From contig NZ_JAGFXZ010000001.1 in the NCBI RefSeq assembly GCF_019038395.1, forward strand, positions 1 to 64,000: DNA of 64,000 bases, given 5' to 3'. Below are positions 27,683 through 36,296 of this stretch, piece after piece. Each line of letters begins with the position of its first letter. Position 1 is the stretch's first letter. Position numbers and translations under genes: made by a program. Source of the stretch: Acinetobacter sp. BY419 (GTDB lineage Bacteria > Pseudomonadota > Gammaproteobacteria > Pseudomonadales > Moraxellaceae). The notes beneath the pieces were generated by a model, which had not been told where the DNA came from, ran no database searches, and saw only the letters and a program-made list of their open reading frames with translations.

Positions 27683-28633
27683 TTAGGCTTGTGTTACTGA
27701 AATACGTAACTCTTTAGGCAGACTAAATGTAATATTCTCTTCACGCCCATCCAACTCTTTAGGTGCCTGAGCACCCCAGTCTTGTAAACGCTGGATCACC
27801 TGTTTAATTAAAATTTCCGGTGCAGATGCTCCTGCTGTTACTCCAATCTGGGCATTTTCTGCAAACCATTCCTGCTTAAGCTCATCGGCATTATCAACCA
27901 GGTAAGCCGCCTTACCCATACGTTCCGCCAGCTCACGCAAACGATTTGAATTAGAGGAATTTGGTGAACCGACAACAAGCACGACATCACAACGCTCGGC
28001 TAAGTCACGTACTGCATCCTGGCGGTTCTGAGTGGCATAGCAAATATCATCTTTACGCGGTCCCTGAATCAACGGGAATTTTTGACGTAAAGCATCAATC
28101 ACTTTGGCTGTGTCATCAATCGATAGGGTCGTTTGCGTGACAAAAGCCACTTTTTCAGGATGATGCACAGTTAAGGCAGCAACATCTTCTTCATCTTCAA
28201 CCAGATAAATTTTACCGCCATTTTTCTTATCATATTGCCCCATGGTGCCTTCGACTTCAGGGTGACCTTCATGGCCAATCAGAATGGCTTCTACTCCTTC
28301 GCGTGCATATTTCGTCACTTCAATATGTACTTTAGTGACCAACGGGCAAGTCGCGTCAAAGACTTTTAAACCACGGCGTTCAGCTTCAATTTGCACTGCT
28401 TTAGAAACCCCATGTGCGCTAAATATCACAATATTGTCATCTGGCACTTCATCGAGTTCATCCACAAAAATTGCACCGCGCTGGCGTAGGTCATCCACCA
28501 CAAATTTGTTATGCACCACTTCATGCCGTACATAAATCGGTGGGTTAAAGCATTCTAGGGCACGATTCACGATTGCAATGGCACGATCTACACCAGCACA
28601 AAAACCACGCGGGTTGGCTAAAACAATTTCCAT
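27683..28633 (-). CDS. ispH: 4-hydroxy-3-methylbut-2-enyl diphosphate reductase
   Basis: Last enzyme of the MEP isoprenoid pathway, making IPP and DMAPP with a 4Fe-4S cluster. The 316-residue protein has the cluster cysteines in [10 protein letters not shown] (Cys 12), DATCPLVTK and [11 protein letters not shown], plus the substrate-binding HGVSKAV and [14 protein letters not shown]. Starts with ATG and is divergent from gmk. A strong terminator follows. Confidence 0.97.
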   Translation of the reverse strand: MEIVLANPRGFCAGVDRAIAIVNRALECFNPPIYVRHEVVHNKFVVDDLRQRGAIFVDELDEVPDDNIVIFSAHGVSKAVQIEAERRGLKVFDATCPLVTKVHIEVTKYAREGVEAILIGHEGHPEVEGTMGQYDKKNGGKIYLVEDEEDVAALTVHHPEKVAFVTQTTLSIDDTAKVIDALRQKFPLIQGPRKDDICYATQNRQDAVRDLAERCDVVLVVGSPNSSNSNRLRELAERMGKAAYLVDNADELKQEWFAENAQIGVTAGASAPEILIKQVIQRLQDWGAQAPKELDGREENITFSLPKELRISVTQA

Positions 28634-28766
28634 AGAATCCTCAATACTCGCACCATTTTTAGCGGTTCAATTGAAATAAATGTAAACAATCGACTAACAA
28701 CTATTTAGTTTAAAGCCGGTCTACTCTAAAATAGAGAAGATATTTTATCATATCAGGAAAAATATC

Positions 28767-29390
28767 ATGTCGGGTCTCTTGTTTGTCGTTTCTGCAGCGT
28801 CTGGAACAGGCAAAACATCCCTTGTTAAAGCCCTACTTGAGCGTGTCAACAATCTTCACGTTTCTGTGTCACATACCACACGCGGTCAACGACCTGGCGA
28901 ACTCGATGGCGTGCACTATCATTTCTCCAATAAAGACGATTTTCTAAATCTGGTCAATGAAGGTGGTTTTATTGAATATGCAGAAGTATTTGGTAATTAC
29001 TACGGTACTGCACAAGCCACAGTGAAAGAACAATTGGCCAAAGGTCATGATGTACTGCTGGAGATTGACTGGCAGGGCGCGCAGCAGGTCCGTCGACTTT
29101 TTCCTGAATCCAAACAAATTTTTATCTTGCCACCAAGCCAGTTTGATCTACGTGAGCGCCTGTCAAACCGTGGTACGGATGCAGTCGATGTGATTGAACA
29201 TCGTCTGAGCTGTGCAGTAGAAGATATGCAGCAATATAGCAATTTTGACTATATCATTATCAATGATGACTTTAATAAGGCGCTGCATGACCTGGAAGCA
29301 GTGATTATCGCCAATCGTCTGGTTTTGACCCAACAGGCTAACCGACATGAAAAGCTCATTCAGCAACTGATCACCCCGACTGAGCAGTGA
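28767..29390 (+). CDS. gmk: guanylate kinase
   Basis: Phosphorylates GMP to GDP with ATP. The 207-residue protein has a P-loop SAASGTGKTSLVKALL, the GMP-binding SHTTRGQRPGELDGVHYHF and the lid region RLSNRGTDA. Upstream of rpoZ and spoT on the same strand, the usual gmk-rpoZ-spoT order linking nucleotide pools with the stringent response. Confidence 0.97.
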   Translation: MSGLLFVVSAASGTGKTSLVKALLERVNNLHVSVSHTTRGQRPGELDGVHYHFSNKDDFLNLVNEGGFIEYAEVFGNYYGTAQATVKEQLAKGHDVLLEIDWQGAQQVRRLFPESKQIFILPPSQFDLRERLSNRGTDAVDVIEHRLSCAVEDMQQYSNFDYIIINDDFNKALHDLEAVIIANRLVLTQQANRHEKLIQQLITPTEQ

Positions 29391-29466
29391 TTAAAACTTG
29401 AGTCTATAGGCAAAGCCTTTTATACTGTGCAGTCTGTTAAAATTTATTATTCAAACGAGAATTCTT

Positions 29467-29748
29467 ATGGCACGCGTCACCGTTGAAGATTGTTTAGACC
29501 ATGTGGACAACCGCTTTGAGCTTGTACTAGTGGCAAGCAAACGCGCGCGTCAATTGGCACGTCAAGGCATTGAACCAACTGTAGAATGGGACAATGACAA
29601 GCCGACTGTTGTTGCTTTACGTGAAATCGCTGCGGGTCATGTATCAAAAGATATTTTGAAACAACGTGATCAAGACTATCAAACATCGAGTCTGGACCTT
29701 GCACTTTCTGCGAACAATCTAAACTTAGACGGTTTTTCTTTCCAATAA
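29467..29748 (+). CDS. rpoZ: RNA polymerase omega subunit
   Basis: A 93-residue omega subunit that helps assemble RNA polymerase and contributes to the ppGpp site. The protein begins [20 protein letters not shown] and has [12 protein letters not shown] and [13 protein letters not shown], all standard. ATG preceded by ACGAGAA. A terminator follows. Confidence 0.96.
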   Translation: MARVTVEDCLDHVDNRFELVLVASKRARQLARQGIEPTVEWDNDKPTVVALREIAAGHVSKDILKQRDQDYQTSSLDLALSANNLNLDGFSFQ

Positions 29749-29761
29749 GAGATCGTCACTC

Positions 29762-29793
29762 AAAAAAGCCTAGTTATAAACTAGGCTTTTTTT
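29762..29793 (+). terminator. rho-independent terminator after rpoZ
   Basis: AAAAAAGCCTAGT, loop TATAA, ACTAGGCTTTTTTT: a perfect stem with a long T run. Confidence 0.93.
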
Positions 29794-29965
29794 GTTATGT
29801 GACTTTTATATTTATGCCAGAACGGTTATAACATAAGGGTTAGCTATGCAAACTACTAGAGATTTTCTACTTTTTATAGTAAAAAATTAACCAGCTGGGT
29901 AATTTGCATTTCATTAGAGCTTTCACGGTTTTATTCGTAAGAAATTCAGTTTTTAAAGGTGTTTT

Positions 29966-32071
29966 ATGCCAGGCCCACAGGTCAGTCAAGCCAAGCAACA
30001 GTTAAAAATCATTATCGATGCGTATTTAAGTAAAGACGATGTCGAACGTGTGCTTGCGGCCTGTGATTATGCAGATATCGCGCATGACGGTATTATTCGT
30101 AAAAGTGGCGAACCCTACATTCTGCATCCGATTGCGGTGAGTTGTATTCTGGCGCATATGCGTCTGGATACTGAAACATTAATGGCTGCCCTGCTGCATG
30201 ACGTGATTGAAGACACCGAGTTCACTAAGGATGATATTAGCGAGACTTTTGGCTTTACTGTGGCGGAGCTGGTCGATGGTGTCACCAAACTGAGTCATTC
30301 CAGCGATAAAGAATATAATAAAGCGGCCTCTTTCCGAAAAATTCTGCAAGCCACCTTACAGGATCCACGTGTCATTATTGTGAAACTGGCCGACCGCTAT
30401 CACAACATGACTACTTTGGAAGCGCTGCGTCCGGACAAACGTGCCCGTATCGCCCGTGAAACCTTTGAAATTTTTGTTCCGATGGCACGTATTGTCGGCA
30501 TGAATGAAATGGCCGACAACCTGGAGCATTTGTGCTATCAGAATCTTGATCTGGATATGTACAACAACGTTCAGACTGCGCTACAGGAAACCAAACCGAA
30601 ACGCTGTGAGTATCAGGCCAAATGGGAAAAGAACCTGACCGAACTGCTGCAGAAAAATGCCATTCAAGGCCGCATTAAAAAGAAAAATAACAATATTGAG
30701 TTACTCCGTCACTTTGTTAAAAATGACATTGATCTGCAAGAACTGACCCATAGCCATGCTTTTGAAATTATTTTACAAAGTATTGCCGATTGTGACCGTC
30801 TGGCAGAGATTCTGACCCAAAGCTTTAAGATTCAAAGCTATGAAGATCATATCCGTCGCCCATTACCCGGCGGTAACCAGTCCTTGATGATGCGCCTGAA
30901 AGGCGAAAAGACCACATTGTCTTTAACCATTCAAACCGAATTAATGCGTAAAGCAGCGCGTTTTGGCGTAGTGCTCGGTGAAAATGCCCCGCAAGCTTGC
31001 CGTTCTGCCATTCAGGCGTCGATGCAGAATCTGAACGTATTGGTCGATGGTGAATGTGCCAAAACTACATTTAGTGAATTACTGGACTATCTGCATCAGG
31101 AAAAAATCTGGGTTTATACCCCACATGGGCATCTGCATGAATTACCGCAAGGTGCGACGGCGGTTGATTTTGCTTATGCTGCGAGCCTGTTCTTAGGTAA
31201 CCATGCAATTGGGGCAAAAATTAACGGTGAAAGCAAACCACTTTCAACGCCGTTATCGAGTGGTCAGGTGGTCGAAATCATTACCGATGTACTGGCAACA
31301 CCGAACCCCGACTGGCTCAGTTTTATCAATACCCAGAAAGCCCGCCGTGCGATTCAGAATATCTTGCGCGACCAGGATCTGGATGAACAGCGTCTGGTAG
31401 GCCAACAGGCACTCAACCGCGCCTTAAAACTGTTTCATCGCTCGATTCGGGATCTGACCGAAGCGGACTGGAAAAATCTGCTGGAATGGCGTCACATCCC
31501 CAGTAAAGAGCAACTCTTTGAACAGATTGCAGTCGGTGATTTATTGCCGCAACTGGTGGCCAATCATTTATTTGCCCAGGACCAGCATCAGAATGTTGCC
31601 AGTTCGGGCCGTCTGATTCAGGGCACTGAAGGTGTGGATGTTAAATATGCACATTGCTGCAATCCGGTACTTGGCGATCCGATTCAAGGGCATTTGACCC
31701 GCCGCGGCCTGATTGTGCACCGTTCACGCTGTCATAACCTGCTAAATGAACAGCACCAGCATCCTGAAAATATCATGCCATTGCAATGGACTGCCGATGA
31801 TCTGGAGGATATCAGCTTTACCGCCTATCTCTGCATTGACCTAGCAATGGATGATGAGCAGATCTCTGACCTGATTTATCAATGTCGTAAAGCACATTCT
31901 GGCGTAGAAATGGTTCGCTCTCAAGATAACCAGACCTATGTCAATATCGTAGTCCATAACCGCAAACAGATTGCGCAGATTATCCGTGACCTGCGCATGT
32001 ATTTTGGCTTTCCCCGAATTACCCGTCTGGCACAACCCGTCATTTTGAGCGAAGCGTCTAAAGCGAGTTAA
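29966..32071 (+). CDS. spoT: SpoT-type (p)ppGpp hydrolase with decayed synthetase domain
   Basis: A 701-residue long RSH protein. The N-terminal hydrolase domain is intact: His 54 in YILHPIAV, the HD motif LLHDVIEDT (His 78, Asp 79, Glu 82, Asp 83) and KLADRYHNMTTLEAL. The synthetase domain is recognisable by position (about residues 200-350) but its key motifs are gone: the expected RxKxxxSixxK is QGRIKKKNNNIELL, and the PNGYxSxHT loop is PLPGGNQSLMMRL. The TGS domain (around 375-435, VYTPHGHLHELPQGATAVDF) and C-terminal ACT domain (from about 625) are present. This agrees with known monofunctional hydrolase SpoT of Acinetobacter. A RidA gene follows 74 bases on. Confidence 0.93.
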   Translation: MPGPQVSQAKQQLKIIIDAYLSKDDVERVLAACDYADIAHDGIIRKSGEPYILHPIAVSCILAHMRLDTETLMAALLHDVIEDTEFTKDDISETFGFTVAELVDGVTKLSHSSDKEYNKAASFRKILQATLQDPRVIIVKLADRYHNMTTLEALRPDKRARIARETFEIFVPMARIVGMNEMADNLEHLCYQNLDLDMYNNVQTALQETKPKRCEYQAKWEKNLTELLQKNAIQGRIKKKNNNIELLRHFVKNDIDLQELTHSHAFEIILQSIADCDRLAEILTQSFKIQSYEDHIRRPLPGGNQSLMMRLKGEKTTLSLTIQTELMRKAARFGVVLGENAPQACRSAIQASMQNLNVLVDGECAKTTFSELLDYLHQEKIWVYTPHGHLHELPQGATAVDFAYAASLFLGNHAIGAKINGESKPLSTPLSSGQVVEIITDVLATPNPDWLSFINTQKARRAIQNILRDQDLDEQRLVGQQALNRALKLFHRSIRDLTEADWKNLLEWRHIPSKEQLFEQIAVGDLLPQLVANHLFAQDQHQNVASSGRLIQGTEGVDVKYAHCCNPVLGDPIQGHLTRRGLIVHRSRCHNLLNEQHQHPENIMPLQWTADDLEDISFTAYLCIDLAMDDEQISDLIYQCRKAHSGVEMVRSQDNQTYVNIVVHNRKQIAQIIRDLRMYFGFPRITRLAQPVILSEASKAS

Positions 32072-32145
32072 TCATTTAAAACGATAATGCTTTTGTCAGC
32101 CTAAATGATCGAATATGATGTATGTTGATGATAAAGGAGAAATTA

Positions 32146-32529
32146 ATGTCCCGCCAAGTAATCCATACTGAAAATGCCCCTGCTGCGATTGGCACCTATT
32201 CGCAAGCCATTTTAGTCGGTGATACCCTCTATCTATCTGGTCAAATTGGCTTGGATCCTTATAGTATGGAACTGGTTGAAGGCATTGAGGCACAGATTCG
32301 ACGTGTATTCGACAACTTGAAAGCAGTTTGCGAAGCGGCGGGTGGTTCTTTGGCAGACATTGCCAAACTGAATATCTTCCTGACAGATTTATCGCACTTC
32401 CAGCTGGTGAATCAAATTATGGGCGAATATTTTGCCCAGCCTTATCCGGCACGTGCAGCCTTAGGTGTTGCGAGCCTGCCGAAAGGTGCTCTGGTTGAGA
32501 TGGATGGCATTGTCATTATTAATCAATGA
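32146..32529 (+). CDS. ridA: RidA family enamine/imine deaminase
   Basis: A 127-residue protein that hydrolyses reactive enamines such as 2-aminoacrylate released by PLP enzymes. Typical segments are [34 protein letters not shown] end (MDGIVIINQ) and the substrate arginine in [21 protein letters not shown] start at the ATG at 32146, preceded by AAAGGAGA, rather than an upstream in-frame codon. Same strand as spoT, a pairing seen in many gammaproteobacteria. Confidence 0.93.
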   Translation: MSRQVIHTENAPAAIGTYSQAILVGDTLYLSGQIGLDPYSMELVEGIEAQIRRVFDNLKAVCEAAGGSLADIAKLNIFLTDLSHFQLVNQIMGEYFAQPYPARAALGVASLPKGALVEMDGIVIINQ

Positions 32530-32593
32530 TTTATATCATTAACTAAGCACCCAGATTTAAAAAAAACAGTTCTAACTTACTCACTCATCTTGC

Positions 32594-32624
32594 GCGGAAA
32601 CCCGAGCATCACTTGGGTTTCCGC
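32594..32624 (+). terminator. terminator after spoT-ridA
   Basis: GCGGAAACCC and GGGTTTCCGC make a perfect ten-base stem with an 11-base loop, followed by TTAATTGTTATTCTTTT. Confidence 0.75.
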
Positions 32625-32686
32625 TTAATTGTTATTCTTTTATCTAAATCACCAATCATCATAAAAAATATTTCAAATGATTTTTA

Positions 32687-32716
32687 TTGACAAATGATAA
32701 CAATTATCAATAATAT
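32687..32716 (+). promoter_or_regulatory. bfd promoter with embedded Fur box
   Basis: A consensus -35 TTGACA (32687-32692) and -10 TAATAT (32711-32716) are 18 bases apart. The spacer holds TGATAACAATTATCA (32695-32709), a seven-one-seven inverted repeat with one mismatch to the Fur consensus. Fur bound there would block the polymerase, so bfd should be repressed by iron and switched on by starvation. Confidence 0.85.
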
Positions 32717-32750
32717 TACTTATCTTATTTAATCACTGTGGTTGTGTCCT

Positions 32751-32945
32751 ATGTACGTTTGTTTATGCCGTGGCATTACAGATCAAGACATTAAAGATGC
32801 TATTGCAAATGGCGCTGAAAGTTATCGTGATGTGCGCGATATGCTGGACTTGGGTACATGCTGTGGCCGCTGTGCACCAGAAGCCCGTATGATCATCAGT
32901 GATGAAGTATCACAAATTGCAGCACGCTTGGGAGTCGCCGCCTAA
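32751..32945 (+). CDS. bfd: bacterioferritin-associated ferredoxin
   Basis: A 64-residue [2Fe-2S] protein that reduces the haem of bacterioferritin so stored iron is released. The four cluster cysteines are CLC at residues 4 and 6 and TCCGRC further on, with the Bfd-typical GITDQDIKDAI between. I start at the ATG at 32751 giving MYVCLCRG; the ribosome-binding site is weak. A Fur-controlled promoter lies upstream and bfr downstream, separated by a terminator. Confidence 0.93.
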   Translation: MYVCLCRGITDQDIKDAIANGAESYRDVRDMLDLGTCCGRCAPEARMIISDEVSQIAARLGVAA

Positions 32946-32992
32946 ACTATAAAGATAATCATAAATCAATGATCTTCGATCATTCCTCCTCC

Positions 32993-33018
32993 CCCGCCTC
33001 TGACTCTGGCGGGTTTTT
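32993..33018 (+). terminator. rho-independent terminator after bfd
   Basis: CCCGCC, loop TCTGACTCT, GGCGGGTTTTT. It implies bfr has its own promoter in the following 140 bases. Confidence 0.85.
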
Positions 33019-33164
33019 ATTGCCGTTGATCCAAGTCTGGATCGATTCGATTGCGATTTTCATTTGCTGTTCCATAAATTACTCGCCATTGTCCCCTGAC
33101 TTGTTTACTATCAGGGTTAAAGTGCTTTCTTAGAAAGATAAACAGGTTTAAATGGAGTGATGTG

Positions 33165-33629
33165 ATGAAAGGCAATCGTGATGTGATTAATCAGCTCAAT
33201 CAGGTGTTGTATCACCACCTAACCGCGATTAACCAGTATTTCTTGCATTCGCGCATGTTTAATGACTGGGGCATCGAGAAACTGGGCTCGGCAGAATATA
33301 AAGAATCGATCGTTCAGATGAAGCATGCCGATAAAATTATTGAACGTATTTTATTCTTGGAAGGTCTGCCAAATTTGCAGAATCTGGGCAAACTCTATAT
33401 TGGTCAGCACACCCAGGAAGTACTGCATTGTGATGTGCGTAAAGTCAAAGAAAATATCGAAGCTATCCAGAAAGCAGTGGCACTGGCTGAAACTGAAATG
33501 GATTATGTGACCCGCGGTCTGGTTCAGGAAATCCTGGAAAAAGAAGAAAATTATCTGGACTGGACCACAACGCAAATTGATCTGATTGAAAGTGTGGGTA
33601 TTGAAAACTATATTCAGAGTCAGCTCTAA
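33165..33629 (+). CDS. bfr: bacterioferritin, haem-ligand subunit with degenerate ferroxidase site
   Basis: A 154-residue bacterioferritin: 24-subunit iron store with haem between subunit pairs. By alignment without gaps over the first helices with the E. coli protein, haem-ligand Met 52 is present (IVQMKHADK) and His 54 and Glu 127 are kept, but ferroxidase ligands Glu 18, Glu 51, Glu 94 and His 130 are His, Gln, Val and Tyr. This matches the haem-type partner subunit known from Neisseria BfrB and similar two-subunit bacterioferritins. I start at 33165 (GGAG seven bases upstream); a GTG one codon earlier is in frame. The other subunit is not in this window. Confidence 0.93.
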   Translation: MKGNRDVINQLNQVLYHHLTAINQYFLHSRMFNDWGIEKLGSAEYKESIVQMKHADKIIERILFLEGLPNLQNLGKLYIGQHTQEVLHCDVRKVKENIEAIQKAVALAETEMDYVTRGLVQEILEKEENYLDWTTTQIDLIESVGIENYIQSQL

Positions 33630-33998
33630 TATTCGATTCAAAATAAAAAAGCCAGCATCTGCTGTAATTCTGATTAGTTAAAGAATTTAGAAATAGACTC
33701 TTTAACTTTTTAGTAGTTCACGACGGAGTCTTAACGGTTTAAATCAAATATTTGCAAATCATTTGTTACTTTGGTTTCGCCCAAAGTAACCAAAGGCATT
33801 TGTCATCCGCAAAACTCGTCAGCCACCATCCACTAGTAAATTTGTCGCAGAAACAATCATTTTTTAATGCAGTCCTGCCTCAAACAGTTGCGGATGACTT
33901 TTCCACCTATCAAATATAATCCTGAATTTAAAAAAGAAAATGCCAGTCAAATGCTTAACTGAATAGCATTACAGCATTTGCTGGCTTTTTCTTTATGC
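33630..33998. other. intergenic region between bfr and pglL
   Basis: About 370 bases between convergent genes. It holds a structured repeat (33765-33898, listed separately) and a hairpin near 33940-33990 (AAAATGCCAGTCAAATG ... GCATTTGCTGGCATTTTT-like, imperfect) that may terminate pglL. No gene seen. Confidence 0.5.
33765..33898. repeat. structured intergenic repeat with two inverted repeat pairs
   Basis: GTTACTTTGG (33765-33774) and CCAAAGTAAC (33781-33790) are a perfect ten-base pair around TTTCGC. Just after, GTCATCCGCAA (33802-33812) and TTGCGGATGAC (33888-33898) are a perfect 11-base pair 75 bases apart. The first half recalls dispersed intergenic elements of Acinetobacter with a TTACTTTGG / CCAAAGTAA core, from memory only. 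Strand and function are unknown. Confidence 0.55.
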
Positions 33999-35633
33999 TT
34001 AATGTGGCATATCCTGAATCACCTCTTCATAGCTCAATTCAGTTTTCTGAATCGTATTGAGACGCTCAAGTTGATAATGTGCTTCATCTATATAGCCATT
34101 GTAAGCTAATAAGCGAATATATTTTAAAAAGTTGTATGTGGTTGGGTAACTCACCACCAATTTCTCATATTGACGGATTTCCTCTTCAGTCATCTTGCTA
34201 TAAGGATTGACCCGAATCCAGGTAATACGATGATTAAATTCAGTCAGTAAAAATATGGGTTCTTCATTGGTAATTTTTTCAGGCTGCATTTCATAGCGAA
34301 TACTCTGTCCGAGTTTTGGTACAACAACATCATAGTCCCGATAAATCACAACCAATAAAAGCAACCCGACAGCGAAAATGAATTTCATACCGATTGATGG
34401 CATAAGTATTATTTTAATTTTTGGATTTTGTGCCAGAACCGTACCCAGAATAAAACCGACTGGCAGCAGGAAATAGGCATAATGCTGTGGAAACTCAAAC
34501 ATGGCATGCGTAACAAATGCCCCGATCATCAAGATTCCGATGACAGATTCTGGCGTATTGACCCAGCGTTGTAACTGATAACCCAAATAACCAAAATACG
34601 CCAGAAATGGCAGTCCAATAATTAAGCCGTTCCAGAGCAAAAAGTCCAGAATAAAATTATGTGCACTACGAATCCAGACCGGACCTTGAACGGTATCACT
34701 AATCGAAACAAAAGCGACACTGGTCTGATACCAACCATAGCCCCACCATGGCTGCGCCTGAATCGCGGCAATCATTTGCTGCCAGATTGCGAGGCGTGAC
34801 ATATCGCCGGTGGCACGCGCTACTACATCCCGGCTTTGAACTACGTCCGTATCCATTGCCTGCGCAGCCAACTGACTGAGTAAAGGAAAGGCCACAACAC
34901 AGGCAATAAAGAAGATGAGCCAAGCGATGCTGTAATACCATTTCAGGCGAATAATACCTTTATATTGATAGAAAGCTAAATACAACATGATCACAATTGC
35001 AGCTACCCAGGCAGTACGTGACTGGCTTAAAGCCACTCCCATAATAATCACAGCAGCGCAGGCAAATAGCCACTTGGTCTGGATTTTTTTCTTTTCATAG
35101 AGGTACAGGCAGCTCATCAATGCCATGACTAAAAAAGTTGCCATATTATTTGGCTGGGCGAAGTTGGCATAGGGCCGTTGAGTACCACTGATATTCACCA
35201 TGCCTGGCAATATTGAATCCAGATTTGTCCATTGGCAAAGTGCGATCATGCCTGTGACTGTACCCGACGCCAAAAACACATAACTCAAGTTGGTAAAGAT
35301 TTCTTCCCGGTTATAGTTTCCTGTTGAAAGGTGATAACCCAACACACTTGCCAGCCAAAAGCTAAAGACAAAAATGAAGCCCATCATGGCGGTGCTAAAG
35401 AAAAACACTTGTCCTGTTAGAAAATGGATCAACGGTACACCAGCAAGTAGCAATAAAGGTAAGCTAATAGCTGGGATTTTTATTTTTTCTTTTAAGCCAA
35501 TTGCAGCTAATGCAAATAGCGCAAAAAAGGCATATAGCTCACCTGTATACGTCACCCAAGGGCGGTAATGGATGGGAAGGAGCCAGCCAAGGGAGATAAA
35601 AACAGCAGCCAAAAGCAATAAGAAAAATTTCAT
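33999..35633 (-). CDS. pglL: PglL/TfpO-type O-oligosaccharyltransferase
   Basis: A 544-residue integral membrane enzyme with about twelve helices that transfers lipid-linked glycan to serines of pilin or other exported proteins on the periplasmic side. The Wzy_C domain (about residues 190-340) shows ALSQSRTAWVAA and WIRSAHNFILDFLLWNG with the essential histidine; the C-terminal soluble part (from about 420) matches the Wzy_C_2/DUF3366 region. In Acinetobacter such genes sit beside the pilin gene (tfpO, or pglL for ComP). Here its divergent neighbour is a frameshifted pilin, with the intact pilin 2 kb away. Confidence 0.87.
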   Translation of the reverse strand: MKFFLLLLAAVFISLGWLLPIHYRPWVTYTGELYAFFALFALAAIGLKEKIKIPAISLPLLLLAGVPLIHFLTGQVFFFSTAMMGFIFVFSFWLASVLGYHLSTGNYNREEIFTNLSYVFLASGTVTGMIALCQWTNLDSILPGMVNISGTQRPYANFAQPNNMATFLVMALMSCLYLYEKKKIQTKWLFACAAVIIMGVALSQSRTAWVAAIVIMLYLAFYQYKGIIRLKWYYSIAWLIFFIACVVAFPLLSQLAAQAMDTDVVQSRDVVARATGDMSRLAIWQQMIAAIQAQPWWGYGWYQTSVAFVSISDTVQGPVWIRSAHNFILDFLLWNGLIIGLPFLAYFGYLGYQLQRWVNTPESVIGILMIGAFVTHAMFEFPQHYAYFLLPVGFILGTVLAQNPKIKIILMPSIGMKFIFAVGLLLLVVIYRDYDVVVPKLGQSIRYEMQPEKITNEEPIFLLTEFNHRITWIRVNPYSKMTEEEIRQYEKLVVSYPTTYNFLKYIRLLAYNGYIDEAHYQLERLNTIQKTELSYEEVIQDMPH

Positions 35634-35800
35634 GAATAAATCAGTGAAAATAGAATGGGCATATAATAGTTAAAAATGTCTCATTAAGGTATTATTCAAA
35701 TTCACACTACATGACATAAATTATCAACATTTCACAAAAAACCAATACTTTATATTATTTTTTCAATATATATCAATAATATATAGTTTTTTTATTTTTA

Positions 35801-35817
35801 TGGAACACTTATCGCTT
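35801..35817 (+). promoter_or_regulatory. sigma-54-type promoter of the frameshifted pilin
   Basis: TGGAACACTTATCGCTT has GG and GC separated by exactly ten bases, the -24/-12 signature of sigma-54, 32 bases before the pilin ATG. Confidence 0.7.
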
Positions 35818-35848
35818 ACATAGATAAAAATATTTTAGAATTTAATTT

Positions 35849-36296
35849 ATGCAGAAAGGCTTTACACTCGTTGAGCTTATGATTACCGTTGCAATTATTG
35901 GTATTCTAGCTACCATTGCAATTCCTGCTTATCAGGATTATATCGCTCGTGCACAAGTTTCGGAGGCCATCACACTAGCTGGCCAATATAAAATATCTAT
36001 TAGTAATACGTATAGCCAAACAGGAACATGTCCAACCCTAGCAGAAATAGGACTGACGTTGACTACGGATGGCGGCAGGAAATATGTAAATTCAATAAAT
36101 ACTATTACGCAAGCTGGAACAATTTGTGCTGTTGAGTTCACTTTTAAAAGTACTGAAGTTTCTTCCAGTTTACAAGGGTAAGCATTTAGTTTTCGCATTA
36201 ATTAGTCAAACAGCAGATTTAGGTACTTCAAATTGGTCATGTACCTCACCTGATATTCAACAAAAATATCTACCTCAAATCTGTATAAAAATATAA
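35849..36296 (+). pseudogene. type IV pilin gene broken by a one-base frameshift
   Basis: The reading frame opens [20 protein letters not shown] and runs to an early TAA at 36179-36181 (110 residues). Removing one G of the GGG at 36176-36178 continues into KHLVFALISQTADLG, then NWSCTSPDIQQKYLPQIC and a stop at 36294-36296, the exact C-terminal pattern of the intact pilin ([16 protein letters not shown]). The full frame would give 148 residues. Frameshifting during translation could in principle rescue it, but a true mutation or a sequencing error is more likely. It keeps a sigma-54-type promoter, is AT-rich and points away from pglL. Confidence 0.85.

Noticed and set aside
32968..32984. Palindrome around AATGATC / GATCATT after bfd as an operator
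   Set aside because: It lies after the stop codon next to the terminator and is more simply part of the transcript end.
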